NCBI GenBank assembly: GCA_027886185.1
Contig: WOAB01000589.1
Coordinates: 4,097,001-4,161,000 of the forward strand
Reading direction: 5' to 3'
Source of the DNA: Rheum nobile
Taxonomy: Eukaryota; Streptophyta; Magnoliopsida; Caryophyllales; Polygonaceae
DNA: 64,000 bases
In this document: piece after piece, positions 34,305 to 47,773 of the stretch
Layout of the letters: each line of letters starts with the position of its first letter
Position numbering within the stretch: position 1 is the first letter of the stretch
The notes under the pieces: model-generated
The model's database searches: none
The model's input: only the letters and a program-made list of their open reading frames with translations
What the model was told of the DNA's origin: nothing
Program-made: the position numbers and the translations under genes

Positions 34305-34788
34305 AAAATCAGCAAGATCAACAAAGAGAACCTCCAAAAGCAAGGTGATATGCATACTATGGGACCATCTTTGTATTCAATGTTGCGTGTTAAGATGGTA
34401 AATTTCTTTATTGTAGAATCAAATTAGTTTAATAGCTAATTTTTTACCCATGTAGCAATCAAATACTTATATTTTGCGTTTGTATGGACGAGGTGTCACA
34501 AAGTCTACCTTAGAGAAAAAGGATCCCAATACCCCATTTATATTGCCCCCAATATTCTTGGAAAGCCTCACAAAAAAGTGGGAGAAAGATATGGAGGAAA
34601 AGGTGGACAACAAAGTTTCTTATATTCTATCAAAGATCCGAGAAACTAATCCAGGAAGTGATTTTATTATTCCAAACTTCGAAACAGACGAAGGAAATGC
34701 ATCCCGTCAAGGTGATGATGAAGATGCTGAATCATCGGGCCCATCTCATTCACAAGAAAGGTATTATTTTTCTTCCTTTGAAATATGA
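34305..34788 (+). pseudogene. CACTA Transposase_24 fragment, copy 2
   Basis: Same two blocks as 10555-11038: 34305-34397 (KISKINKENLQKQGDMHTMG) and 34456-34788 (LRLYGRGVTKSTLEKKD to KIRETNPGSDF). Splice signals are conserved. Differences from copy 1 are a handful of substitutions. No catalytic transposase accompanies it. Confidence 0.65.
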
Positions 34789-36424
34789 ATGTGTGACTAC
34801 TTGTACTGAATAAAATGCATTTATTTCCTTATCAGCTAAGGAGGATCAAGCAAGTATGACTTTACTTACAAGATCATCGAGGTTAGTTTTCCATAATGAC
34901 TCTCAAGTTGCTCAGACTTAGAAATTATTATTTGAAAATTATGAATTGATAGATTTGTCAAAAACAAATGTTCATCTCACTGGTTGTAAATTGCTGAACT
35001 TTTTGATGATTATTTTTGTGTTCTAGGATGAGGTAATTGTTGCTCGTTATTTTTGTTCTTCTTGTTGTTTGGATGACGAGATGTGATTAGTTTGCAGTTT
35101 TTTTATCCTTTGAACTACGTTGGACATGCAACAATGTAGCTCTGTTGATGTATGTCCTGGAAATTTTGATTTGAGTGTATGATGGAGTTTATATTTATGT
35201 AATAATGTAGATAAAAAATTTCAAGTGAGTTTGTAACTTTTGGTAGTTTGATGTGTTACGTACAAAACCTTTTACATGTGAAAGTTCATTACAAGATGCA
35301 TTTGGGTATGTGTTTGCCTGCAACTTGTGATTAGCTTGTGCTTGATAATTGATACTAGGAAGTTCCCTGATTGTTATTCTTCTCATCTACTGCAAATATT
35401 GTTGCTGATTAAGGATTGCGTTTGTGCATTTTTTAGTCATTCATGCTCCTAGATTTATGTATTCTTTATAGTATTTGACGTGTAGTTGAGTCATTTAATT
35501 CAAATGTTGTTGAGTAAAAGATTACAGACAAATAATGAACTTAAGTTTGATGTCTCAATTGTTCTCAAGAACTTTTATTTTAGGCCGTTTTTTAATTTTG
35601 TCATCATTTGGCATTATATTGAGTTTTGGGTGACAAGGAAAGCTCTTGCATGTGTCCTAAATGCATTTATGTTCTTGTCAGTTTGATGTCTGAATTGTTT
35701 GGTGAAATTGCATATAGATAACTTTGTTAACAATTTTTTTATATGTGTAGGTGGAATTGTGTGATTACAACAAATTTTCAAGGCATGACATTTTGTGGAA
35801 GCGTAGTTCTATTAGCTTGGTTAAGTTAGAGGCCAGGAAAGCCATTTTGAGAATAGCTAGACATGTGATTCATTACTACTTTTGGATTTAGGCCACTATG
35901 ATTAAACCTCGTTCATGTTTAGGTGAATGCCACTGATGATATGTCGTACATACGACTGATATGTATGATATCTCTTATGTTATAAATATAAATACATCTT
36001 AGTTTACTCCTTAGTTTGTGATGCCTAATTTATATATTATTCTTATTCTTATTATTATAAGAACAAGTTTCGTAAATGGTCTAATGTATATATATATATA
36101 TATTTTATTGGTTCCCAGAACCGGTACAAAAAAACAGAAATAATCACGGCCTTACTGCTGCTAATACAACTGCTACAATATGTTATTATTACAAAGACAC
36201 GGAAAAAAATCGCCATGAAAGATTTAAAAAAAAATGTTAAAACAACCGCTACAAAAATAGTTGTTATTTAAGGTGTTGGGGCAGTTCCGCCGCTACACAA
36301 CAAACGCCACAATAAGCTCAAGCAGCGGTAACAGATGTAGCGGTTGACAACCGCCAAAATAGGTCTTTAGTGGCAGTTGTACTCCCTTAGGCAGCCGCTA
36401 CAGTACATTAGAAATGTAGTAGTG

Positions 36425-37719
36425 TATTAACTATTATTATCTAATTATTTAATTTTGTACGTAATTACAAATTTGATAGAACTTTTTTTATGATGCCAAA
36501 TATGATTTGATCACATAATTAAATTTTGAATTCAATTCTCTGCTGAAAAATTCTAACTAATTTTTATCCTTAAACGACTATTTCTTATTAAATTTAGATA
36601 TCTTGACAACTATAATTACGAGCCTTTTATAAATTGATTTAGTTTATTGTTAATTTTAATTTCTATTAAGAAAATAACTAATTTTACAATTCTACAAATT
36701 GTATTCTTCCTTTCAAGAAATCTTTCATATGTTATCAAATTTGGTTAATATAAATGTATTGTTAGAAATGTATTTATATGTGTAAATAAAATAGTACTTA
36801 AGTAAACTAACATAGGAAATAAAAACAAAGTTTAGGAAATATTTTAAAAAATAATTGAAACATATATCTAAAATGTTTCATAATATAAGATAAGCTAAAA
36901 CTAATTTATATTAATAATATGACATATAATTATAGATATATTATTTAGTAATTTTATTTGGACACACTTATCTTAAATGATTTAAAAAAAATTATTGTTA
37001 GAAAAGATTGATAGATAAATAAAATAATAATAAAACATACTAATATATGATTATAAAAAACAAAGTTCATGAAATAGTTTAAGAAAAGGTTGAAATATAC
37101 TTATCTCAAATGATTTATAATGGCAACTAAATGATTTCAAATGATTTATAATGCATGATAAAAAAAAAACATTGAAAAAATCTGGAAAACAATTACAAGA
37201 AGTTAACTTCTTAGCTCAATGAAAATTTAACAACCTATGGAGCCTTCGGATAAATATATTTATTGACAAAATTAATATGATTAGCTCAATTTTTTTTAAT
37301 AAAAGAGCTTTGAGTTTACTTTTTAATAAGTTACAACTCATTTTTTAAATCTCATATGTTATTTTGTGTTCAACTGTTCATATCATTGTAAGTTATAATT
37401 TAAATGTGTTGTGAATTATAATTTATAAAATTGGAATGTTTTTTTTGGAATGAAACTAATTCCATGTAAATAGATTTCAATTTAATCAAAGTATATGTTG
37501 GTTGAAATATTCTTCCGATCTTATTTTTGGGCCCATTCTATATAGATAGTTTTGTTTTACTTACTATGCATTTCACTACGTTTTCTTTAATATTGGTCAT
37601 CATTTGGTATGATTTTATATTTTCGGGATTAATATTGTTTGAATTTCATGAATTGATAATTAATTCTAATTACATTTTTTGAAATATATTAATTGATTAC
37701 ATAATAGAGGTTTGATCAT
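36425..37719. other. AT-rich spacer, copy 2, no gene seen
   Basis: Counterpart of 12954-14247. Confidence 0.6.
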
Positions 37720-37988
37720 GTGAGAATGATTATTACCGTGTAAAATGATAATGATACACATATAAGCAAAAATTTATGCACATGCAGGTAAAAACTTATG
37801 CACTTTAGAAACCCACGTACATACAGGCAAACATTTATGCACCTTAGAATGTGCTTAAGTTTTTGCTTGCATATGCATAATTTTTTTACTATGTGAGCGT
37901 GAATTTGTACACATTCGAAAAATACATGAATTTTGGCCATTGTTATATAGAGCACCCTATAAATTGCTATTTAGAGTCCATTTTGAAC

Positions 37989-37997
37989 CTATATAAG
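37989..37997 (+). promoter_or_regulatory. TATA box of the PMD gene, copy 2
   Basis: CTATATAAG, same context as 14517-14525. Confidence 0.6.
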
Positions 37998-40900
37998 ATT
38001 TTTTTCCAAAATTACACAAATATCACTCTCATTCTCTTCCTCACTTTCCCACCCTTTCTTTCTTTCCTCTCTTCTTAGCCAAGAACACCCTAATTTTCAT
38101 TACAAATCAACCCATTAAACACGAACATTCGGATCTAGAAGGGGCACATTTGAAGAATCAATCAACCATCTCCCTAAAAATGTAAGTTTTGTTGTTTGTT
38201 TTTGAAAATTTCATATGTAAAAGCATGAATTCGGACTTAGGGTTTGGATGAGTTTGGAAATTTTGATTTTGGGTATTATAGTTCAAATTTGAGTTATAGA
38301 TCCGAATTTTTATGTTTTTAGATCAATAAAATGTGTAATGAATATCATTTGGATATAGATTTACATTCGCATGGTGTAAAATTTATGTTGTTGCGAACGA
38401 ATTGATGGTCTTCGACTGAACACAAATGAAGTTCTGCAAACAAGACGAAGTCGTTCGTCACAGACGAACATGTTCCGTCCGTAATGGACGGAAGTGATCC
38501 ATCCGTGACGGATGAAATGTATTCGTTCGTGACAAACGGACCAATTCCATCTATCATGGATGAAACGTATTCGTGACGGACGGACCACGTTCCTCCGTGA
38601 CAGATGGAAGTGGTTCATACGTCACGGACGATAATGTTTTTTTATTACTTTCCCTCTTCTTTCTGTGGTCAATCGGCATACAAAACGAACTTATGTATTT
38701 TGTTATTCATGTTGCAGATGGATGATAACACTAGATCCGGGCGTGTACGTAGGAGAGATGTTGTGCGCGATATCATTTACACACGGCGTAAGAGTAAGTC
38801 AAAAGCCAAGCAAACAAATCTCGACAATGCAGCACCGTCGAATTTAGCTGGTGGAAGGTGGTGACATACGACCCGTCAGAGACATACGGCCCGTCTGGGA
38901 CATACGAGTCGTCTGGGACATATTTCCCGTGTGAGACATACGAGCCGTCTGGACATATGGCCCGTCCGGGACATACAACCCATCTGGGACATACGGCCCG
39001 TCTGAGACATACGAGCCAGCTACGTATGAGCCGTCCGAGACAAATGAATTTCGTATCATAAGGGGGGAGCCGACTTTCTACAAGCTCGCTCCTCCTATTA
39101 TAGATGAGGTTCCTATCCCATGAGAGGAGGTGCACGTAGAAGAGTAACCGACTCTTTCGGCTCGCAGAAGAGGAACACAAAGCCGTGCACCACACAGAAG
39201 ATAGGGGGCTGTGATCGAGCCGTTTTTGGAAGTAGGTATTGTTGGAGGTCCTCAGAACCCAGAGCTTCTCCTTAGCTTCGAACCCTATACGGCATACTTT
39301 GTTTACAATGGCACGTTAAGTAAATTGATATATCTATAATTGATTTCATCACAATTTATTTAATTTTATTGATTATATAACTAATAATTTGATTTATAGG
39401 AGCGGAAAACATTGATGATTCGACTAAGTGCTCAATATTTGAAAAATGGAAGCTAGATGATGTAGATCAATGGAGTATGCTCGCCTGAAACAGCGGGCTA
39501 ACACACCTGCAGGAGGACATGGTGTACATTCATATCAACGTGCCGTTAATATCTGCCTTTGTAGAGAGATGGCAGCCAGAGACTAACAATTTTCATATGC
39601 CATGGGGAGAGATGACAATTACTCTTCATGATGTATATCTTATTCTGGGTATCAACATAGATGGAGACAGTTTGGTATTGCCTCTATTTGATCGACGGAT
39701 ATGCAAGATGTGTCTATTCAAAGCCCAAGTACAAAGGGCAATCGAATTCTTTGGGATGACACCAGAAATGTTGTCCCGACATGGACTCACACACCAATCT
39801 TTACACCAGCATTGCATGAGGCCAAATATGGATCTCGCGGTCGTCGCTTCAAGTTATCTGTTATACCTGATCGAGTCCACGCTATTTCTGGACAAGTCCC
39901 AGCATCAGTTGCATGTGTCGTATCTGGGTTGTATAAGTGACCTCAACACTGTTCAGACTAGTTCCTGGAGTCAGCTTCCCTTGCATATCAGTACCGGTCG
40001 CTGGGCGATTGCTCGCGCTTCGATTGTCGTCAGATGTCTACATGTACCACATTATTGCATGTAATAATTCTACCTAGTTTCTTATTGATTGTATATGAAT
40101 TATTTTGAGGTAATTCTTGAATGACTTGTAACTATACATGTATATATGTACAAGAATGGATCTATCAGTACTTTCCCGATTTTAGTCCTGTAGAGAATGA
40201 TTCTTGGGATGGTAGAGTGCCATATGTTGTGCGATGGAGTAGTACAACTAGACCAATTAATTCTGGCGCAAAGAGAAGAAATTAAAGAAGAGAGCTAGAT
40301 GTAATGAATGTGACAGCTATAAGTACGTCACTGGATTAAATTTCACACTTATGTTCAAACACAAGCGTAGTTAAATTTAATAATTTGACATGTTTTTTTT
40401 AAGTTGATTGGGCACCGTATGGACAGATTGATTTCAGTTCATACCTAGCCACTTCCCGTTTTCACGGGTTGATATCATTCTTGGGGAGATCAGAACATAC
40501 ATGTCGGATTGTGTCGCGAGGCAGATTGGCCGTGAGCAGGGGAGGCCTGGAAAAGTCATAGAACCACTGAAAGCGATCAAACCCACCGAGACAAAGAGTT
40601 ACATAGTGGAGTACGACATGTCTCGATGGATTTGGGACACAAGAAACTTACACTCCATTAGCCTCGAGATAATGGGCCCTTCTGCGGTACATGGGTATGA
40701 GTGCAGTGAAGATTAAATGGGGTGGTACGAGCCTCGCACACACATGTATGTCATGCCCCCCTCGCAGACACATATCACTAAAGGGATTTCCGTTCTGAGG
40801 TGATACTATATGTGTTTTACGCTTCATTTAAAATAACAAATACAATTCATACCGATATTTATCATTTGAAATATGTGCAGAGCATTTTCCGTGTCGTGGA

Positions 40901-41036
40901 TTGGCTCTCCCCATTTGAAGATGTTGATACATGTACCGATGATATTCGTGAGGCCATCATGAGATGCTTACATGAGCTAAGAGGTGGTAACACTAGATCC
41001 ACTTTTCAGGCCGGTTCTAGTAGTCGTCAACACTAG
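37998..41036 (+). pseudogene. Plant mobile domain (PMD) gene, copy 2
   Basis: Same exon layout as copy 1: 5' UTR intron 38182-38717, ATG at 38718, repeat block 38860-39045, PMD core 39400-40070 with ISAFVERWQPETNNFHMPWG intact, then WIYQYFPDF, MSDCVARQIGREQ and DWLSPFEDVD, ending at 41036. The TAG of copy 1 is TGG here. This copy instead has CGA to TGA at 39486-39488 (SMLA-stop-NSG) and has lost a splice donor (GGTAAGT to GTTAAGT near 39316). Stops in the repeat-proximal exon are shared with copy 1. Neither copy can make the full protein. Confidence 0.8.
38455..38620. repeat. CGTCCGTGACGGA palindrome array, copy 2
   Basis: Counterpart of 14976-15145 in the leader intron, with a few changed units. 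Confidence 0.7.
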
Positions 41037-41240
41037 AACTTTGAACTTTGTTGGATGTTTATGTTTATTTGGAACCGACGTTTGTTGGATGTTTTTTTAT
41101 TTGGAACTGACGTGAACTCTTTGTTGGATGTTTGTTTTTATTTGGAACCGACGTGAACTCTTTGTTGGATGTTTATGTTTATTTGAAACCGACGTGAACT
41201 CTTTTGTTGGATGTTTATGTTTATTTGTCACCGACCAATT
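41037..41240 (+). repeat. About 42 bp tandem repeat, copy 2
   Basis: Counterpart of 17596-17800, same unit and number by eye. Confidence 0.75.
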
Positions 41241-41688
41241 CCTACCATTCTGTATTGTCACAGACCAATTTCTACCATTTTGTATCGTGCACTATGAGTT
41301 GCAAAAGATGTCTATAAGTTAGCTTAATTGTTTTGATAGATGACAATCAAAATATCCAAAAAAACAGTACAATATGACAAAAAGTACAATCGTTTTATGA
41401 AAAGGTCATTATGAAACATCCTAGCCACCAAAGCATGACAATGCACTAATCAGAATCAGACAAATTCGTAATTGACTTGCGACCACATCAAACTTTGATG
41501 TTGGAGGTAGGCTTGAAATCGAGCAAACATGAAAGAAATGGATCGATCAAATGAGACGCAGATTCGTGATGATGGCGAGTCCACAAGGTATATATACTCG
41601 GCAATGGTGAATCACCGGACATGGACACCTACACAATTATAGAGCTTGTACTTGTATTTAAAAAAATACAATATAAACTCCAAAGATA

Positions 41689-42669
41689 TTAACAGGTTAG
41701 TAGTATACCGAAATGAAATGATCCTCGTTTGTTAAAAGGCAGATGCAGACCGTCTGAATCTTCATGACGGAGGGATCTTGACCCATCGGAACATTCAAAG
41801 GAAGGAAAGTTTGATTTGCTCCACCCAACACGACAAATGCACAATTGAATGTAGTAGTGACCACGCAACCCATGTCTGGAAGTCCTAACCAAGTATCTGG
41901 TGGGGCAAAGCCGGACCCAAAGTGATCAAGTGCATCTCGCATGATTTCAACCGTATTAAAACATAAAGTTTTTTAAAACATAAATGGGTATTCTTTCAGC
42001 TTCGCAATCATGGTTTGTCTGACGTATGGCCATTGGTCCTGCCCAAGGCCTAGAGATTCTACAATTGCTCTGTATCCATAGTTTCCATCAGGGCGAATGG
42101 AATGGTAACCGGTCAGGTGTATGCAAATACACATCGAAATGACATCCAAGAATGGAAACCGAATAGGTGCATTCGCTGGAACCAGAGGTGTGGGATCTCT
42201 AATCTGAGAGGTTGAAGGTGCAAGAACTCTAACCTGAGACACCAGAAGCATGAGAGGTCTAAATTGAGAGGTTGGATGTGTTGGAACTCTAACCTGAGAC
42301 ACCGGAGGCGTGTGAGGTCTAATCTGAGATGGCGTACATGGGGAATCGTGGTGGTTTGTTGGCCTACCTCGTTGCTTCTTGGGAGGTGTTTGGTCCAACT
42401 CTTGCTGAGTGAGCTCCCATGAAGAAGGAAGTCTTTTGTTTAGAGCTCCCTTTGACCGTCCCTTAGTCTTCACAATTGTCGGTTCCTGCAGACTAGTCCT
42501 CTCGGGATGAACTAACTCAATAACTGCATTGACACATTTATGTTGTTGATCAGCTGACAAATTTGGGAAGTCGTTACGAATGAAATCATCCATTAGCGAT
42601 CTGGCGACTTTGCCCTTCCACCTTTCAACTTCTTCATTTTGCACATCTTCTGTGTCCAATTGTCTCCAA
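41689..42669 (-). pseudogene. MULE transposase-OTU gene, copy 2, 3' part (OTU domain)
   Basis: One frame covers 42659-41973: MDTEDVQNEEVERWKGKVAR, CVNAVIELVHPERTSLQEP, a KTKGRSKGALNK basic linker, a Pro/Ser linker with five SQVRVP-like 12-residue repeats, then the OTU start IRPDGNYGYRAIVESLGLG. The rest (41942-41697) holds LPDMGCVV and the His box NEDHFISVYY. OTU domains cleave ubiquitin-type conjugates, but the catalytic Cys of the DGNC box is Tyr, so peptidase activity is not expected. The 5' part lies at 57347-59744, separated by Cassandra and the 14 kb insertion. Unlike copy 1 this part has no internal stop. Confidence 0.82.
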
Positions 42670-43173
42670 TGTAATACCTCGTATTTGTAATCCTTTATAA
42701 GGATTAGAGTGCTACCCTTGTCAACAAGAGCTCTTCCTTTTCAGGGTTCAAGTGAGGACAAAGAACTTTAAAGTTAAGCGTGCTAGGACAGGAGTAGTAC
42801 CAGGATAGGTGACCTCCTAGGAAGTCCCCGGGTTGTCATGGCCTAGGATGACACTTCTAAAGCCTCGGGCCTTACAAATGGTATCAGAGCCGACTCTAGG
42901 TTACGAGAGGGCTTGGCCTAGATGGCGGTCACTCGACCCAGAGGGTGGTCTTTTGGCTTAAAGAGGTCGTCAAGGGTGTAAGTAGGGGTGATTGTAATGC
43001 CCCGTATTTGTAATCCTTTATAAGGATTAGAGTGCTATCCATGTCAACAAGAGCTCTTTCTTTTCAGGGTTCAAGTCAGGACAAAGAACTTTGAAGTTAA
43101 GCGTGCTAGGATGGGAGTAGCACCAAGATATGTGACCTCTTGGGATGGCGCTTCTAAGGCTTCGAGCCTTACA
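42670..43173 (+). mobile_element. Cassandra TRIM, copy 2
   Basis: LTR 1 42670-42876, PBS TGGTATCAGAGCC at 42879, LTR 2 42993-43173 with an 18 bp internal deletion in its 5S region. Same TCCAA target duplication (42665-42669, 43174-43178) and same insertion point as copy 1, so it predates the duplication. Confidence 0.94.
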
Positions 43174-43181
43174 TCCAAAAC

Positions 43182-45468
43182 TGTAACACCCCCGATTTAT
43201 ATCGATAGTGCCACACGCCAGTGACCTCGGACGTTACCGTCTAGAGCAACCCTAGGCTTTAATCGGAACAATTAAACTTAAATGCGTATATATATTAAAT
43301 GAAAGATTAAACAGCGAAAGATATTTGTATGTGAAACTCAGCTCTTTTATTAAAAGATCTCTCATCAAAGGAGAGTAGCGTCTTTACAACAGAGTATAAA
43401 TTTCAGCAGAAGACTTATAAATTACACAGCGGAAGACTTTTAAGAATCAACCTATAACATCGCTAGGTTATAAAGATATATTAAAGTAATATTTAACAAC
43501 TTAAAACACTGACACTTAAATCTTCGTCTGCAAGCCTCTTCTTCTTCGACTGGTTACTTTGACTTCGGGAACCAACCACTGATGTGCCGTATAGGACGGA
43601 TGACACCAGCCAACCATGCAAGGAATAAAACCCGGTTGGTTAGTCTAATGAAAGACTATGCAAGGGTGAAAACAGAATGGTTCTAGTGATCGTAACCGTT
43701 TACTATCATTGTCCCTCGAATAATAACCGAAGGAACGATATATAACCCGGAATTTCCACGGAATGATTAGTATTTAGATATGCTCTGAAAGGAAGATTCC
43801 AAGGGAATTGAGTCTTATGGAAAAGTATGACAACCTCACCGTACAATGCGAATTCAGATTGGAAAGATAAATTATTCTAACCGAAGTCCAAGCGAGTTTC
43901 CAAGTTGTACTTCTCGCCCGAGGGTTCATTAATTATGTGCCTACCCGCGTGACTACGAAAGTTTACGATATCGAGTGACTATGAAGGTTTACGATCTCGA
44001 GTGACTACGAAAGTTTACGATCTCGAGTAACTACGAAAGTTTATGGTCTCGATTGACTACGAAAGTTTATGGTCTCGAATGACTATGAAAGTTTATGATC
44101 TCGAGTGACTATAAAAGTTTACGATCTGGAAAGCATTTAGAGGCTGGGTCCACTAATACTGAGTTATAAAGAAACGATTAATCCTCATAAGGAATTAACG
44201 TTCCTACGAATACTCGTGCTAATCTAGCATTAAAGTTTACATTTAAATCCACAACAAAACCATTACGGTCATTAACAAGTATAATAGCGTTGTTTCTAGC
44301 AATATATACAACCTACTATAATATCATATTTTAAACACGTTATTTATAAAATCTGTTCCCAAATGAAAATAACAGTTCACTCCGATTTAATTAACAATTA
44401 AAAGCAATTGATAATTAATGGAACATGGAATGATTAAGCAAGAGCGAACCGCCACTTGCCTTAGTCTAGACGAACGATTGAGCGACGACGGGTTTCTGGG
44501 TCTGGAACGGGAACGGAAGTCGAATTACAGATTCCTATGATAACGACCCATAACGAAACCCTAGGTTAGATTCGACAATAAAATGATACGAATCTAAGAA
44601 ATAATGAACGAAATCAAAAGAACGAAAGTCCCGCCCGAGACCGGATCGTCCAAGGCCACGATCGCGATTGCCAAGGCAATCCGCGGTCGCGGCATGGATT
44701 CCGCGGTCGCGGCCGTCGAGGACTTCGTCCGCGAGTGTCAAAGACAGCGGCTGCGGACGCGGCCGGCCTTGTCACTGCCGCGGTCGCGGCAGTTCATGTC
44801 CGCGGTCACGACAATGAACTCCGACGACCCAAAATGGAGAAAACCTCACCGGCGACGACGCGACGAGGCTCGATTCGAGGGGGCTTTGACTCCTGACCTC
44901 CTTGCGCCTCCAAAGCACCACTCCAAGGCTGCCACGACCACCGGCGACACCTCGAAACTCCGGCGAGGGAAGGAAAACGAGCGAGAGAGAGAGAGAGGAG
45001 ATCATATTTTGGTGCCCCTAAACCCTCTAGACTCGCCTCTATTTATAGCCAAGGAGAGGAGCTCCTCCCCGCCCAGATCAATGACGAGTCAGGCGATCAA
45101 CGGTGGCACGGACGACGAGCTCTGCAGACGAAGTGACACTGGTGTGTTGCACTTTTCCGCGGTCCCGAAATATTCCTGTGCCCAGCTCTTCTGAGAGCCA
45201 TTTTTCCGCGGTCATGGAATTGCCCTTTTTGCGTCTGTTTGCCCGGGAAAAGGTTTGGCGTGGGTTTAAACCCCGGAAATTATATATTTGTACCCAAACA
45301 AATATCTAAGCCCCGAAAATACGTCGAATGTATTTTATACCACTCAGGGAAATTTTACAGATATTATATGAGTTACAAAAATCCGAACTTCGCCTAACGC
45401 GTTCAGAATTATTGTCGAGGGTTTGGGAAATTACCCAAATGCCCTTACTAAAAATGAGGGGTATTACA
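43182..45468 (-). repeat. 3' LTR of the large non-coding element
   Basis: TGTAACACCCCCGA to GGGGTATTACA, 2287 bp. It lacks about 80 bp present in the other LTR (55447-55530) and has fewer 26 bp repeats. A minus-strand TATA box CTATAAATAG is at 45039-45048. CCGCGGTCGCGG palindromes at about 44680-44830 and 45155-45215. Confidence 0.92.
43952..44132 (+). repeat. 26 bp tandem repeat, about 7 units, in the 3' LTR
   Basis: Unit GTGACTACGAAAGTTTACGA plus TCTCGA. Confidence 0.85.
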
Positions 45469-45479
45469 TCACTACCCCC

Positions 45480-46625
45480 TTAAGAAAAGTTTCAACCCCG
45501 AAACTTGCATCACTAAACTAAAGGGACCGGTTTTACCATAATCTTACTATCTGAAATATCCTTAATTACTTCATTCATGTACTTGTTCCTGGAAGACGAC
45601 CTATTTCCTTAATTATACCATTACCTCGCATAGCCTACTACCACGTACTATTTTTGCACTAACTCGTGATCATCCTCAAAGTCATAATTATCTTAGGATA
45701 ATTGTCTCCTAAAATCATCGCACTAGTCTCGCTATACCTTAAGCATGAGATTATACATATTTCCCTTTCACCTTTCTCTAAACTTCTCCTAAAGTATGTA
45801 CCTTATCTTCCTTAAGTCGATATCCTTGAATAAATTTGGTTTCCGAAACCTGTACCACCAAAAATCGAACTATTTACTCGATCATGATTCCACTTACAAC
45901 ATACTGCCTACATTCCTTACTCTTGCTAGAACAGATGTGATCATTCACAAGATTACCATTGTCTCGCTCAGAGTATCCATTATAATCTCCAATATATCAT
46001 TATTGTTATGCCCTTTTCCTCCTAAAGGCCTTAATGTCCTTACATAGAAGAGTACAACATCTTTCTACTAACTTCCTTTAGACAATCCGATCCTTGAGTA
46101 CATACGTAGAATTCAACTATACCTCAACTTAGTACCTCTCTTGTCATATAGACCTTACTCCTTACATACACGGTTCACCTATTACATTGCTAACCTTATT
46201 CACATTTGGCCCTTGTGCCATATCTTTAACTCAAAATCTTCACTCATGTGATCCTACAATTACTCACACCACAACCTATGTCCGATTACCTCAACATGAT
46301 TTACTAATCCTCTCCATAGGATTATACTCTCGTTTTACCTCAATGCGTCATACGATCACCTTAATAGACGTAGGTCACCTTTTCCTCAAGTCCACTTGAT
46401 ATCATCCACATACTTACTTTATACCACATTATTTACCTCCAAACCCCAACAACTCTTACCGGTCGAGTTTGTTATTCACCCAAAAATCCTTAAGTAACCA
46501 GGTGTCCTCATATGATTTATTATCCCAAATCGAGCACCCTTTTGCATTACGGATATTTACCATTTATCCAAGATTACCCTAACATAATCCATTATTCAAT
46601 TTCTAACTTAAGCCTTTAAGGTTCC
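45480..46625. other. Interior of the non-coding element, 3' side; no gene
   Basis: C/T/A-rich, stop-laden in all frames. A block at about 46525-46590 (CTTTTGCATTACGGATA core) is repeated in diverged form at 53455-53515, so the interior contains internal duplications. Confidence 0.6.
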
Positions 46626-47773
46626 TGATAGCAGGCTTAAGTCGTATCACCTAATCAATCAAATAAAATCCTAGCAAAACCTAAACAAGTAGTTAGGGTA
46701 AGCAGGGGTCGAATCCACAGAGAGGAAGGGATTAATCTATGTGTTGTCCGCATGCAATAGTAACAAGAAGGGGGAATTGTAGGTTGGTTGGTCACAATTA
46801 AGTCAAACACAGCAAAGTATATGATGAAAATATCAAAGAGAGAAAACACTTAGCCAAGTAATGTCCACATAAGTCATTCAAAGGTTGTTCCTTGATTATG
46901 TCCTATCTTCCTATTCGGTTATTCCTGTCCTGGTCTTGTGTAGATTAATAGGGAAACCATCCCTAAGAACCCTTACCAATGAATAACCCTAGCACCACTA
47001 GTGATTCAACCCAAAGGCAGCAATGAACATAAGAATTAACCAGGATACACATAACACCTCAACCAGAAACATTCAACATGTAATCAATTCCCTACATAGA
47101 TAAATTCCACAGTGGCAGATAATAATCTATGCTCGCTACTCGAACTAGAGCGTTAGCCCAACAGTTCCCTAGTATTAGCAATATGAATGAAAGCAATAAA
47201 CTTAGGTGATCAATCTAGATAAACCAACAAACATCCAAACAAGAATTTGCTCAAGAGAAAAGATATAACTCAATAGGATAAGATAGATAGGAACAAAACC
47301 TCACAACCAGATGAATAAAGTTATGCTTCCATTACCGGACTAAGCAAAAGAGGCTTAGCTCCTCATAAACATGATGAACTCCAAAGGTGTGAAAAGTGGC
47401 AACGATGAATTGAAATTGCAAAACTAGAACTTGGAAACTCCTCCTTTAAACCTAATGCTAAAGAGAGTATATATAGGGCCTCTAACAAATGACCTAGCCC
47501 AATAAGAAAAGAAACGAAATAAAATGGAAAAATAAGAAAAGAAATTAGAAAAGATAGACTCGGGAAAAGTCAGAACTTCCAGCGTCGACGACCCGCGATC
47601 GCGGCCCATTTACCGCGATTGTGGCCTCTTGTGGCTCCGCGCTCTTCACATTCCTCCGCGCCTGCGGAAAACTCTCGACTTGCCCGAGGAACCGCGATCG
47701 CGGCACCCTTGCCCGCGGTCGCGGTTATTGCTCGACCTTCACTCCTTGGCTTCGCCTCCTAACCTCTCGTCTT
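46626..47773 (-). repeat. 3' LTR of the nested element, inner end deleted
   Basis: Collinear with 51595-52742 and then diverges at ...CTCTCGTCTTC. A minus-strand TATA box lies at 47468-47475. CCGCGATCGCGG palindromes at about 47588-47725. Confidence 0.9.

Larger units (their letters stand above)
21897..36424 (+). mobile_element. CACTA element, copy 2
   Basis: Starts CACTACTACAT at 21897 and ends ATGTAGTAGTG at 36424, flanked by TAT on both sides (21894-21896, 36425-36427), a clean 3 bp target duplication. Subterminal GTGGCGGTT / AACCGCTAC motifs are at about 21920-22110 and 36115-36410. The chromovirus 22433-33972 is inserted in its left part. Otherwise collinear with copy 1. Confidence 0.88.

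Noticed and set aside
44604..45194. 196-codon open frame in the LTR
   Set aside because: Lies in a GC-rich LTR leader, antisense to the element and not conserved intact in the other LTR (56400-57182).
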